DNA of 14,987 bases from JANXSD01 sp043758125 (GTDB taxonomy: Bacteria; Bacteroidota; Bacteroidia; AKYH767-A; OLB10): the NCBI GenBank assembly GCA_043758125.1, contig JAYVOC010000264.1, positions 1 to 14,987 of the forward strand. The letters run 5' to 3'. The notes beneath the pieces were generated by a model. It was not told the origin of the DNA. It did not search any database and was given only the letters and a program-made list of their open reading frames with translations. This document shows positions 1 through 6,349 of the stretch, piece by piece. The first letter of the stretch is position 1. Each line of letters begins with the position of its first letter. A program made the position numbers and the translations under genes.

Positions 1-378
1 CTTGGTACTGCCGTAGATTATCTCTTGCAGATGGATCGTACAGCAGCATTAGCGCATGAGCATGAATTATTAACCTATGCAATGCATCATCTTTCAAAAA
101 TTGATGGTGTTCGATTAATTGGTACTGCTCTAAATAAAGCAGGTGTAGTTTCATTTGTTTTGAAAGATATTAACGCATTTGATGCAGGTATGTATCTCGA
201 TACAAAAGGTATTGCCGTTCGTACTGGTCATCATTGTACAGAACCAATTATGACACGATTAAATATTCCAGGAACGATACGCGCTTCTTTTTTATTTTAT
301 AATACTTTTGAAGAAGTCGATGCATTAGTGGAAAATGTTTCGAAAGCAATTGCATTTTTAAAACCACAGCACGCATGA
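1..378 (+). CDS. sufS: SufS cysteine desulfurase, C-terminal part (5' end outside window)
   Basis: The reading frame is open from base 1, so this is the last 125 residues of a protein usually near 400 residues. SufS is a PLP-dependent cysteine desulfurase: it removes sulfur from L-cysteine as an enzyme-bound persulfide for cytoplasmic Fe-S cluster assembly. The group II active-site motif RTGHHC is visible, and its catalytic cysteine is residue 79 of the fragment (codon 235-237). It is followed by the conserved TIRASFLFYNT segment, whose arginine belongs to the substrate pocket in this family. An internal ATG at 25 is not the start, because homologous sequence continues upstream of it. The stop codon overlaps the sufE start (ATGA at 375-378), which implies translational coupling with the protein that accepts its sulfur. 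The PLP-lysine half lies outside the window. Confidence 0.93.
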   Translation, partial: LGTAVDYLLQMDRTAALAHEHELLTYAMHHLSKIDGVRLIGTALNKAGVVSFVLKDINAFDAGMYLDTKGIAVRTGHHCTEPIMTRLNIPGTIRASFLFYNTFEEVDALVENVSKAIAFLKPQHA

Positions 379-800
379 AATCAATTGCAGTATTAGAGCA
401 ACAGATTGTGGAGGATTTCGAATTGTTCGATGAGTGGGAAGAGAAATATCAATACATCATTGACTTAGGACAGAAATTAAAACCATTAGCTACAGAATAT
501 AAAATTGATGATAACAAAATTAAGGGTTGTCAAAGTAGTGTGTGGTTGCATGCATATAATGTAGCTGATAAAATATTTTTTGAAGCAGATAGTGATTCAA
601 CATTTGTAAAAGGTGAAATAGCGTTGCTGATAAATGTTTTAAGCGGACAACCTGCAGAAGAAATTATAAGTACCGAATTAGGTTTTGTTGATCGCATTGG
701 ATTACGTCAGCACATGGCACAAACACGTGCGAATGGATTAGCAGCAATGATTAAGCAAATGAAATTATACGCCCTCGGGTTTCAACATAAAACAGTGTGA
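375..800 (+). CDS. sufE: SufE, sulfur acceptor for SufS
   Basis: This is a 141-residue cytoplasmic protein of the SufE/CsdE family. It takes the persulfide sulfur from SufS and passes it to the SufBCD scaffold while stimulating the desulfurase. The acceptor cysteine lies in the family motif KGCQSSVW (Cys52, matching Cys51 of E. coli SufE). Length and domain extent are normal for the family, with an acidic amphipathic N-terminal helix and a C-terminal helix rich in Ala, Met and Lys. The start codon overlaps the sufS stop by 4 bases, and the next gene begins one base after its stop. The three genes are therefore almost certainly one transcript. No defect is visible. Confidence 0.95.
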   Translation: MKSIAVLEQQIVEDFELFDEWEEKYQYIIDLGQKLKPLATEYKIDDNKIKGCQSSVWLHAYNVADKIFFEADSDSTFVKGEIALLINVLSGQPAEEIISTELGFVDRIGLRQHMAQTRANGLAAMIKQMKLYALGFQHKTV

Positions 801-801
801 G

Positions 802-1152
802 ATGGAAGAGCAGAATTTAGAACAATCGCAGCCAGTAATTCCTGAAGTACGACCGCTTCGTGATCGAGTTATCGAAACATTAAAGACCTGTTACGATCCA
901 GAAATCCCAGTTGACATTTGGGAGCTTGGATTAATTTATGAGATCATCATCAACGAAGGAAATGATGTACATCTTCGAATGACTTTAACATCGCCAGCTT
1001 GTCCGGTTGCAGAAACATTGCCTCCAGAGATAGAAGATAAAATTCGAAATATGCCCGATGTAAACAAGGCTAAAGTTGAAATAACTTTCGATCCACCTTG
1101 GGAAAAAGAAATGATGAGTGATGAAGCAAAGTTGGAATTAGGAATGTGGTGA
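802..1152 (+). CDS. sufT: MIP18/DUF59-family Fe-S assembly protein (SufT-like)
   Basis: A 116-residue single-domain MIP18 (DUF59) protein. Family hallmarks are DPEIPVDIWELGLIYEI (residues 32-48), a hydrophobic strand, and TSPACPVAETLP with the conserved Cys67, followed by a VEITFDPPW segment near residues 92-100. Solo DUF59 proteins in suf operons (SufT type) help mature or deliver Fe-S clusters to target enzymes; the exact chemistry is not settled. The first 20 residues are a polar, Pro/Glu/Gln-rich extension. It follows sufE with a single-base gap, so it is co-translated with the desulfurase pair. The symbol is assigned from domain plus position; paralogues of the PaaD type are the main alternative, but the suf context disfavours that. 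Confidence 0.9.
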   Translation: MEEQNLEQSQPVIPEVRPLRDRVIETLKTCYDPEIPVDIWELGLIYEIIINEGNDVHLRMTLTSPACPVAETLPPEIEDKIRNMPDVNKAKVEITFDPPWEKEMMSDEAKLELGMW

Positions 1153-1153
1153 A

Positions 1154-1262
1154 TAATTCATAATTCATAATGCAGAATTACCCATTAGAGTTCATTATTT
1201 GGAGTCTCATTAGCTATCACATATGCGTAAATTAACGGGATTAGCACACTAGCAAACTAGCA
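1154..1262. repeat. Intergenic short direct repeats between the suf genes and DUF2480
   Basis: The spacer holds two kinds of low-complexity repeat. At about 1154-1170 AATTCAT is repeated head to tail and runs into a small inverted pair TAATTC/GAATTA (to 1180). At about 1240-1262 there are three units of an 8-base motif of the form TAGCAMAC, the last running into the ATG of the DUF2480 gene. Repeats of both styles are common in Bacteroidota intergenic DNA; I know of no function. No clear terminator or promoter could be made out here. Confidence 0.5.
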
Positions 1263-1768
1263 TGGAAATACTAAATAAGGTTACAAATTCGGGATTGGTT
1301 ACGATTGACTTGGAAGAGATGTTTCCTGTTGGTGATCGTATAGTTTTTGATATTAAACCAATTTTGATTGAAGAACTTTTGCTTCGTGAAAAAGATTTTA
1401 GAGCGTTTGTAAAGACAAATGATTGGTCGCTTTATAAAGAGAAGTTTGTCGCAGTATATTGTTCTAGTGAAGCAATTATTCCACGTTGGGCTTGGATGTT
1501 AGTAGCATCATCACTTGAACCTTTTGCGAAGAAAATTGTTTTTGGAGATGCAACAGTATTGGAAGAATCACTTTTTCATGAATTAATTGTAACATTAGAT
1601 ATTGAAATTTATCGTGATCAGAAAGTCGTGATTAAAGGTTGTAGTAATAAGCCTGTTCCAATATCTGCATATTTAGAACTTACAGCACGACTTCGTCCGG
1701 TAGTGAAAAGCATTATGTATGGAGAGCCATGCAGCACTGTTCCAGTGTACAAACGCAAGGAAGAGTAA
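1262..1768 (+). CDS. DUF2480 family protein, suf-linked, unknown function
   Basis: A 168-residue soluble protein that I recognise as DUF2480, a family largely confined to Bacteroidota whose biochemical role is unknown. Recognisable segments are the N-terminal NKVTNSGLVTIDLEE, FDIKPILIEELLLREKDFR, DWSLYKEKFVAVYC, the central WAWMLVASSL, and the C-terminal IKGCSNKPVPISAY and YGEPCSTVPVYKR. There is no signal peptide or membrane segment. All three cysteines (67, 127, 157) sit in similar Cys-Ser-x(2-4)-[IVP]P contexts, which could form a metal or cluster site (inference only). It lies 109 bp downstream of the suf genes on the same strand, and a link to Fe-S metabolism is suggested only by that position. 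The start follows directly after a run of TAGCA repeats. Confidence 0.85.
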   Translation: MEILNKVTNSGLVTIDLEEMFPVGDRIVFDIKPILIEELLLREKDFRAFVKTNDWSLYKEKFVAVYCSSEAIIPRWAWMLVASSLEPFAKKIVFGDATVLEESLFHELIVTLDIEIYRDQKVVIKGCSNKPVPISAYLELTARLRPVVKSIMYGEPCSTVPVYKRKEE

Positions 1769-1810
1769 TTGTATAATGGCAAAATATTTATCTTAGCTTA
1801 AAATTATTCT

Positions 1811-2227
1811 ATGAGCCGCATCATTGCTTTTATTGGTATATTATTTTTCTCATTTCTGAGTTATGTTTCTTTAGCACAATCATTACCTGAAAAAAGTCCA
1901 TCACGAGAGGGAGTTTTTATAATGGTAGATAAGATGCCAGAATTTCCTGGTGGAAAGGATGAAATGCAAAAATTTATTTCGAAAGAAGTAATATATCCTG
2001 AAGAGGCAATTGCAGAACATATTGATGGAAGAGTTTTACTTTTAGTAATCATTGATAAATCAGGAAAAGTACGCGATATTATTTCAAAAGGAAGTCCTGA
2101 TAAAATTTTAGAAAAAGAAGCAATTCGTGTTGTTAAGTTAATGCCTAATTGGTCGCCAGGAATTCAAAATGATATTGCTGTTGATGTGCAGGTAAGTATT
2201 CCAGTGATGTTCAAATTAAATAATTAG
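1811..2227 (+). CDS. Exported protein with TonB C-terminal domain
   Basis: A 138-residue protein. An N-terminal hydrophobic stretch (residues 3-21) ending in Ala-Gln-Ser looks like a cleavable Sec signal with the Ala-Gln junction common in Bacteroidota. A TonB-C-like domain fills residues 42-137: MPEFPGG, then YPEEAIAEHIDGRVLLLVIIDKSG spread over 62-85, and the W-x-P-G element at 114-117. Classical TonB couples the proton motive force to outer-membrane receptors through a membrane anchor and a Pro-rich spacer. Here the spacer is missing and the N-terminus looks cleavable, so a periplasmic TonB-C protein of unclear partner is more likely than a functional energy transducer. Only four bases separate it from the prenyl synthase gene, so the two are probably co-transcribed. 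Confidence 0.8.
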   Translation: MSRIIAFIGILFFSFLSYVSLAQSLPEKSPSREGVFIMVDKMPEFPGGKDEMQKFISKEVIYPEEAIAEHIDGRVLLLVIIDKSGKVRDIISKGSPDKILEKEAIRVVKLMPNWSPGIQNDIAVDVQVSIPVMFKLNN

Positions 2228-2231
2228 TGGT

Positions 2232-3209
2232 ATGTCGTTAACGCTCGATGAAATAAAATATCCTATCCGTAAGGAGATGGAATTATTCGAGCAGAAGTTT
2301 CGTAAATCGATGCAAAGTACTGTTCCGTTATTGGATCGTATTATGCATTATATAGTGAAACGAAAGGGTAAGCAAATGCGTCCGATGTTTGTTTTTTTAA
2401 CTGCGGGAATGACAGGTGAAATTATTGAAAGTACTTACCGCGCTTCTTCGCTAATCGAGTTATTGCATACTGCAACTTTAGTGCATGATGATGTTGTTGA
2501 TGATAGTAATTTGCGTCGCGGATTTTTTTCTATCAATGCACTTTGGAAAAATAAAATTGCAGTTCTTGTTGGTGATTATTTACTTTCACGAGGATTACTT
2601 CTTTCTGTAGAATACGAAGAATTTGAATTGCTGAAAATTGTTTCTACTGCTGTTCGAAAGATGAGTGAGGGTGAATTATTGCAAATAGAAAAGGCAAGAA
2701 AACTAGATATTACAGAAGAAGTTTATTATGAAATTATCACTGCAAAAACTGCATCATTAATTGCATCGTGTTGTGCTACTGGTGCAAGTTCTGTAGGTGC
2801 AAATCAAGAAATGGTACAACGCATGCACGACTTTGGTGAAAATGTAGGAATTGCTTTTCAGATAAAAGATGATCTTTTTGATTATGAACAAACAGAACAA
2901 ACAGGCAAACCTCGTGGCATCGATATCAAAGAACATAAAATGACATTGCCAGTTATTTACACATTGCAAAATGTAAGTAAGGACGATAAAAAATTTATCA
3001 TCAATACAGTAAAAAGTTACAGTGAGGATAAGGTACGTGTTGAAAAAGTTATTCATCTTGTCATGCAAACAGGCGGACTAGATTATGCTCGAAAAGCAAT
3101 GTATGATTATCAGAAGCGTGCATTTATTTTACTCGAAGGAATTCCTGAATCAACCTATAAGCAATCACTAATAAATCTTGTTCGCTTTACTACAGAGAGA
3201 AGTCATTGA
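2232..3209 (+). CDS. Long-chain trans-polyprenyl diphosphate synthase
   Basis: A 325-residue cytoplasmic enzyme of the FPPS/GGPPS-like fold. It adds isopentenyl diphosphate units to an allylic primer, most likely to make the menaquinone side chain. Visible motifs are GKQMRP (46-51, IPP-binding region), the first Asp-rich motif DDVVD (86-90) followed by LRRG, the KTAS element (172-175), GIAFQIKDDLFD containing the second Asp-rich motif DDLFD (213-217), and a GKPRGIDIKEHKMTLP stretch. The residues four and five places before the first Asp motif are small (Ala81, Thr82); in this family that leaves a deep pocket and goes with long products (octaprenyl type), although chain length is inference. 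Length is normal. It forms a likely two-gene unit with the upstream TonB-C gene. The symbol is left blank because ispB-like names differ between groups. Confidence 0.92.
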   Translation: MSLTLDEIKYPIRKEMELFEQKFRKSMQSTVPLLDRIMHYIVKRKGKQMRPMFVFLTAGMTGEIIESTYRASSLIELLHTATLVHDDVVDDSNLRRGFFSINALWKNKIAVLVGDYLLSRGLLLSVEYEEFELLKIVSTAVRKMSEGELLQIEKARKLDITEEVYYEIITAKTASLIASCCATGASSVGANQEMVQRMHDFGENVGIAFQIKDDLFDYEQTEQTGKPRGIDIKEHKMTLPVIYTLQNVSKDDKKFIINTVKSYSEDKVRVEKVIHLVMQTGGLDYARKAMYDYQKRAFILLEGIPESTYKQSLINLVRFTTERSH

Positions 3210-3293
3210 GTTAGATCTATATTTAATAAATAATTTTTGAATAAAATAGATATTGTAATCATAGTGCTATAATGAAATCGATTATGATTAAAC

Positions 3294-3410
3294 AAACCCC
3301 GAAGGGGTGACATCATTATACAGAAAAGCAACAAGATCGAAACCCCGAAGGGGTGACATCATTATACAAAAAAGCAACAAAAAACAAACCCCGAAGGGGT
3401 GACATCATTT
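3294..3410 (+). repeat. Left palindromic repeat array, 3 direct units, 46-bp period
   Basis: The CCCC blocks start at 3297, 3343 and 3389, exactly 46 bp apart. Each unit has the perfect mini-hairpin CCCC-GAA-GGGG followed by TGACATCATT, then an A-rich tail containing AAAAGCAACAA in the first two units. The third unit is cut off after TGACATCATT, 41 bp before the transposase ATG. The units are nearly identical, which suggests recent amplification. Confidence 0.9.
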
Positions 3411-3451
3411 TAGTAAATAATTCCAACGAGATAATATAATTATAAAAAACA

Positions 3452-3913
3452 ATGGCAGGAACATATTCACAAATTTATATTCAAGTTGTGTTTGCAGTAA
3501 AGGGCAGGCAAAATTTAATTGATAAGCAATGGAGAGATGAATTGCATAAATATATATCGGGTATAATTTCAGGCAAGGGTCATAAGTCAATTATTGTTAA
3601 TGGAGTTGCGGATCATATTCATTGTTTTATCGGATTAAAACCATCAATGTCTATATCTGATTTGGTGAGAGATATAAAAAATAATTCATCAAAATTTATT
3701 AATGAAAGTGGTTTTATAAAGGGCAAATTTCAATGGCAAGAAGGTTTTGGAGCATTTTCATATTCTCCATCGCATGTGGAAAGAGTTTATAAATATATTT
3801 TAAATCAGGAACAACATCATTGTAAGAAAACATTTAAAGAAGAATATGTTGATTTTTTAACGGAATTTGAAATCGAGCACAAGCCATTTTATCTTTTTGA
3901 TTGGATTGAATAA
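3452..3913 (+). CDS. IS200-like Y1 transposase, RAYT-type (REP-associated)
   Basis: A 153-residue single-domain HUH nuclease of the Y1 transposase family. The metal-binding HUH motif is His55-Ile-His57 in ADHIHCFIG. The predicted nucleophile is Tyr115 in the YILNQ motif (115-119), with the expected Gln119. The conserved FQWQEGFGAFSYS segment (93-104) precedes it. Such enzymes cut and rejoin single-stranded DNA at hairpin ends. The C-terminal stretch around TFKEEYVDFLTEFEIEHKPFYLFDWI resembles Bacteroidota members of the family. All catalytic residues are present, so the gene looks intact. It stands alone without tnpB and is enclosed by palindromic repeats, the arrangement expected of a domesticated REP-associated transposase rather than a plain insertion sequence. 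The start is the only ATG before the conserved GTYSQIYIQVVFAVK opening. Confidence 0.92.
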   Translation: MAGTYSQIYIQVVFAVKGRQNLIDKQWRDELHKYISGIISGKGHKSIIVNGVADHIHCFIGLKPSMSISDLVRDIKNNSSKFINESGFIKGKFQWQEGFGAFSYSPSHVERVYKYILNQEQHHCKKTFKEEYVDFLTEFEIEHKPFYLFDWIE

Positions 3914-3917
3914 TATT

Positions 3918-4003
3918 GCCCTTCGGGATTATGTCACCCCTTCGGGGTTTGTTATTTTTTTTACCACTGGTTAGAATTATATCACCCCTTCGGGGTTTGT
4001 GAG
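3918..4003 (-). repeat. Right array, backward-oriented units
   Basis: Two full units in reverse orientation, CACCCC-TTC-GGGGTTTG, have CCCC blocks at 3937 and 3985 (48 bp apart). A degenerate fragment CCCTTCGGG lies at 3919-3927, just after the transposase stop. The tails differ from those of the forward units: they carry a T-run and an ACCACTGG or ACAGTGG motif instead of the AAAAGCAACAAG tail. The hairpin core is therefore conserved while the linkers belong to another subtype. Confidence 0.85.
3936..3962 (+). terminator. Possible Rho-independent terminator of the transposase gene, formed by a repeat unit
   Basis: The first backward repeat unit gives an ACCCC-TTC-GGGGT hairpin (3936-3948), followed within six bases by a run of eight T (3955-3962). 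The next unit repeats the pattern (hairpin 3984-3996, T-run 4005-4011). Read as RNA, the loop can also close as the very stable C(UUCG)G tetraloop. The repeat could thus end transcription of the transposase before dnaG; the short stem keeps confidence moderate. Confidence 0.5.
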
Positions 4004-4020
4004 ATTTTTTTAACAGTGGT

Positions 4021-4057
4021 TAGAATTATGTCACCCCGAAGGAGTGACATAATTCTA
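4021..4057. repeat. Large palindrome where the repeat array changes orientation
   Basis: A backward half-unit and a forward half-unit are fused. TAGAATTATGTCAC (4021-4034) is the exact reverse complement of GTGACATAATTCTA (4044-4057), and the centre is CCC-GAA-GGA, with one mismatched pair inside the stem. The result is a hairpin of about 17 bp with a 3-base loop. It marks the switch from backward units (left) to forward units (right). Confidence 0.9.
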
Positions 4058-4334
4058 TAAAAAAGCAACAAGATCGAAACCCCGAAGTGGGCGACATAAT
4101 TCTATAAAAAAGCAAGAATATACAAACCCCGAAGTGGGTTACATAATTTTATAAAAAAGCAAGAAGATCCAAACCCCGAAGGGGTGACATCATTATACAG
4201 AAAAGCAAGAAGATCCAAACCCTGAAGGGGTGACATTATTATACAGAAAAGCAACAAGATCGAAACCCCGAAGTGGGCGACATAATTCTATAAAATAGCA
4301 AGAAGATACAAACCCCGAAGTGGGTGACATTATT
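4031..4334 (+). repeat. Right palindromic repeat array, 7 forward units, 46-47 bp period
   Basis: The CCCC blocks start at 4034, 4080, 4127, 4174, 4220 (CCCT) and then 4266 and 4313. Two subtypes alternate. Type A (4174, 4220) has the intact hairpin GAAGGGGTGACATYATTATACAG. Type B (4080, 4127, 4266) reads GAAGTGGG followed by SGACAT or TTACAT and AATTYTATAA, which weakens the stem to three pairs. The unit at 4313 is a hybrid and the one at 4034 is the palindromic fusion. Tails keep AAAAGCAASAAGAT. The last unit ends about 33 bp before the dnaG start. Confidence 0.9.
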
Positions 4335-4366
4335 ATCTGTAATTTAGCCATTAATTGAAAGTATAA

Positions 4367-6349
4367 ATGATTAACAACGAAACCAAAGAACGCATTCTTG
4401 AAACCGCTCGTATAGAAGAGGTGGTTGGAGAATTTGTGATTCTTAAGCGTCGTGGTTCGAGCATGATTGGGTTATGCCCATTTCATAATGAACGAACACC
4501 ATCGTTTACAGTTTCTCCTGCTAAAGGATTTTTCAAATGTTTTGGTTGCGGTAAAGCAGGTGACTCTGTTACATTTATTATGGAGCATGAGCATCTTACT
4601 TTTCCGGAATCATTAAGATATCTAGCGAATAAATATCAGATTGAAATTGAAGAAGAAGCACCTTCTCAAGAAATGGTGGAAGCCCAATCGCAAAGAGAAA
4701 GTTTATTTATTGTAATGACGTATGCTCAAAAATATTTTTCAGAAAATTTAATCAATACAGATGAAGGTAAGGCAATCGGATTAAGTTATTTTAAAGAACG
4801 TGGATTCACTGATGAGATCATCAAAAAATTTGATTTAGGGTATGCTCTCGATAAATGGGATGGACTCACAAAGTCGGCACAAGAAGAAGGATTTCAATTA
4901 GATTATTTAGTTAAGACTGGTTTGACAATTGTAAATGAAGAAAAAATTTATGATCGCTTTCGCGGTAGAGTAATTTTTCCGATTCATAATTTAACGGGAC
5001 GTGTAATTGCTTTTGGTGCTCGAATTCTTAAAACGGATCCTAAGAGTCCGAAGTATTTAAATTCTCCTGAGACAGAAATTTATCATAAGAGTAAAAGTTT
5101 ATACGGAATTTCTCACGCTAAGAAATCTATCATTAGCAACGATACTTGTTTTTTAGTTGAAGGTTATACTGATGTTGTTTCGATGCATCAAGCAGGAATT
5201 GAAAATGTTGTTGCATCATCAGGAACTGCATTAACTGTTGAGCAGATACGTTTAATTGGCCGTTATACGAAGAATATTACTGTTTTGTATGATGGAGATT
5301 CAGCAGGGATAAAAGCTTCGCTACGAGGAATAGATTTGATTCTCGAGGAAGGGATGAATGTTCGTGTGGTTTTATTTCCTGATGGTGAAGATCCTGATTC
5401 GTATGCGAAAAAAGTTTCTACAACAGAGCTTCTCGATTTCTTGAAGATACAAGCAGTAGATTTTATCAGTTTTAAAACAAAATTATTATTAGCGGATACC
5501 GCTGGTGATCCAATAAAAAAAGCAAATCTTGTTCGAGATATTATAGAAACAATTGCGAAAGTTCCTGATGCCATTTCACGTGCTGCATATTTACGTCAGA
5601 CATCCGTCCTCATGGAGATGGCAGAAACTGTTTTGTTGGGAGAGCTAAATAAAATTCTTACTAAATCACTCAAAAAACAACGTGAAGAATTAAATACAGG
5701 ACAATCATCAACTCCATCTTCTCGAACAAATGCTGATGAATTACTAGCCGACTTTTTTGAGCCAACAGAAGAAGAAATTTCTGCTGAGTTAGATACTTTT
5801 ACACAAGAGGAAGAAATCATTCGTATTCTTTTGCATTACGCTGATGATGTTTTTGTAATTCCTGGAACGGTAGCGGAACATCCCAATGCTGAGATACCAA
5901 CAATAAAGGTTAAAGATTTTATTGTAGCAGAATTATCCGAAGATGGTATTCATTTTTCAAATGAGATTTATGCGGGATTGTTAGCTGAATTTATTGCTCA
6001 GGTAGAACAAAATCTTTCTTATGATGCGCAATCCTTCATTCAACAATTAGAACCAACAATAAAAGCTACAGCAATTACACTAGTAACATCATCGTACGAG
6101 TTAGCAAATTGGGCGGAGCGTGGAATTCCAGTGCGTACTGACCGTCAGCAATTACATAGAGCTGTAATTGATCCCGTGATCTATCTCAAGAAAAAACAGA
6201 TCTATAAGATGAGGAAAGAAATTCAAGAATCAATTCGTATTCGTGAAGCCACTGGTATTTTTTATGATGATCTCATCGAACGACAACGTGATCTAGAGGA
6301 AATTCAAAAGGAAATAAATAAATATACAAACACGGTTATTCAACGATAA
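4367..6349 (+). CDS. dnaG: DnaG primase
   Basis: A 660-residue DNA primase, which makes the RNA primers for lagging-strand synthesis at the replication fork. The N-terminal CHC2 zinc-binding domain shows Cys37, His40, Cys58 and Cys61 within CPFHNERTPSF and FFKCFGCGKAGD. The DnaG core follows, with RFRGRVIFPIHN (198-208) and GRVIAFGAR (211-219). The Toprim domain has EGYTDV (Glu265), SSGTALT (284-290) and YDGDSAG (Asp309, Asp311), plus GEDPDSY (340-346). The C-terminal third (about 430-660) is the variable helicase-binding region, acidic and low in complexity near 445-490. Length is normal for Bacteroidota. The leader is occupied by the repeat array, with only about 33 bp left between the last unit and the ATG. 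The 3' end overlaps the convergent propeller gene by 14 bases, so no room is left for a dedicated terminator. Confidence 0.97.
   Translation: MINNETKERILETARIEEVVGEFVILKRRGSSMIGLCPFHNERTPSFTVSPAKGFFKCFGCGKAGDSVTFIMEHEHLTFPESLRYLANKYQIEIEEEAPSQEMVEAQSQRESLFIVMTYAQKYFSENLINTDEGKAIGLSYFKERGFTDEIIKKFDLGYALDKWDGLTKSAQEEGFQLDYLVKTGLTIVNEEKIYDRFRGRVIFPIHNLTGRVIAFGARILKTDPKSPKYLNSPETEIYHKSKSLYGISHAKKSIISNDTCFLVEGYTDVVSMHQAGIENVVASSGTALTVEQIRLIGRYTKNITVLYDGDSAGIKASLRGIDLILEEGMNVRVVLFPDGEDPDSYAKKVSTTELLDFLKIQAVDFISFKTKLLLADTAGDPIKKANLVRDIIETIAKVPDAISRAAYLRQTSVLMEMAETVLLGELNKILTKSLKKQREELNTGQSSTPSSRTNADELLADFFEPTEEEISAELDTFTQEEEIIRILLHYADDVFVIPGTVAEHPNAEIPTIKVKDFIVAELSEDGIHFSNEIYAGLLAEFIAQVEQNLSYDAQSFIQQLEPTIKATAITLVTSSYELANWAERGIPVRTDRQQLHRAVIDPVIYLKKKQIYKMRKEIQESIRIREATGIFYDDLIERQRDLEEIQKEINKYTNTVIQR

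Larger units (their letters stand above)
3294..4334. mobile_element. REP/RAYT-like locus: Y1 transposase gene flanked by palindromic repeat arrays
   Basis: A transposase gene (3452-3913) sits between arrays of one repeated mini-palindrome, core AACCCCGAAGGGGTGAC. The copies left of the gene point forward; those immediately right of it point backward. The gene is therefore bracketed by inverted copies, as in described REPtrons (a RAYT gene flanked by its REP elements). Beyond the backward copies the array turns again and continues forward up to the dnaG leader. About 12 units are present in total. There is no sign of a second gene such as tnpB, nor an obvious target duplication. The outer limits are the first and last recognisable repeat units, not proven element ends. 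Confidence 0.6.

Noticed and set aside
25..378. Start of a separate small protein at the ATG at 25
   Set aside because: SufS-like sequence is continuous from base 1; this is an internal Met of a gene cut by the window edge.
3210..3293. Terminator after the polyprenyl synthase gene (ATCTAT ... ATAGAT)
   Set aside because: The arms are short, AT-only apart from one pair each, and widely separated, with no T-run after the right arm.
3294..4334. CRISPR array
   Set aside because: Units are regularly spaced, but the parts between the hairpin cores are themselves repeats, not unique spacers. Orientation changes within the locus, and no cas gene is present.
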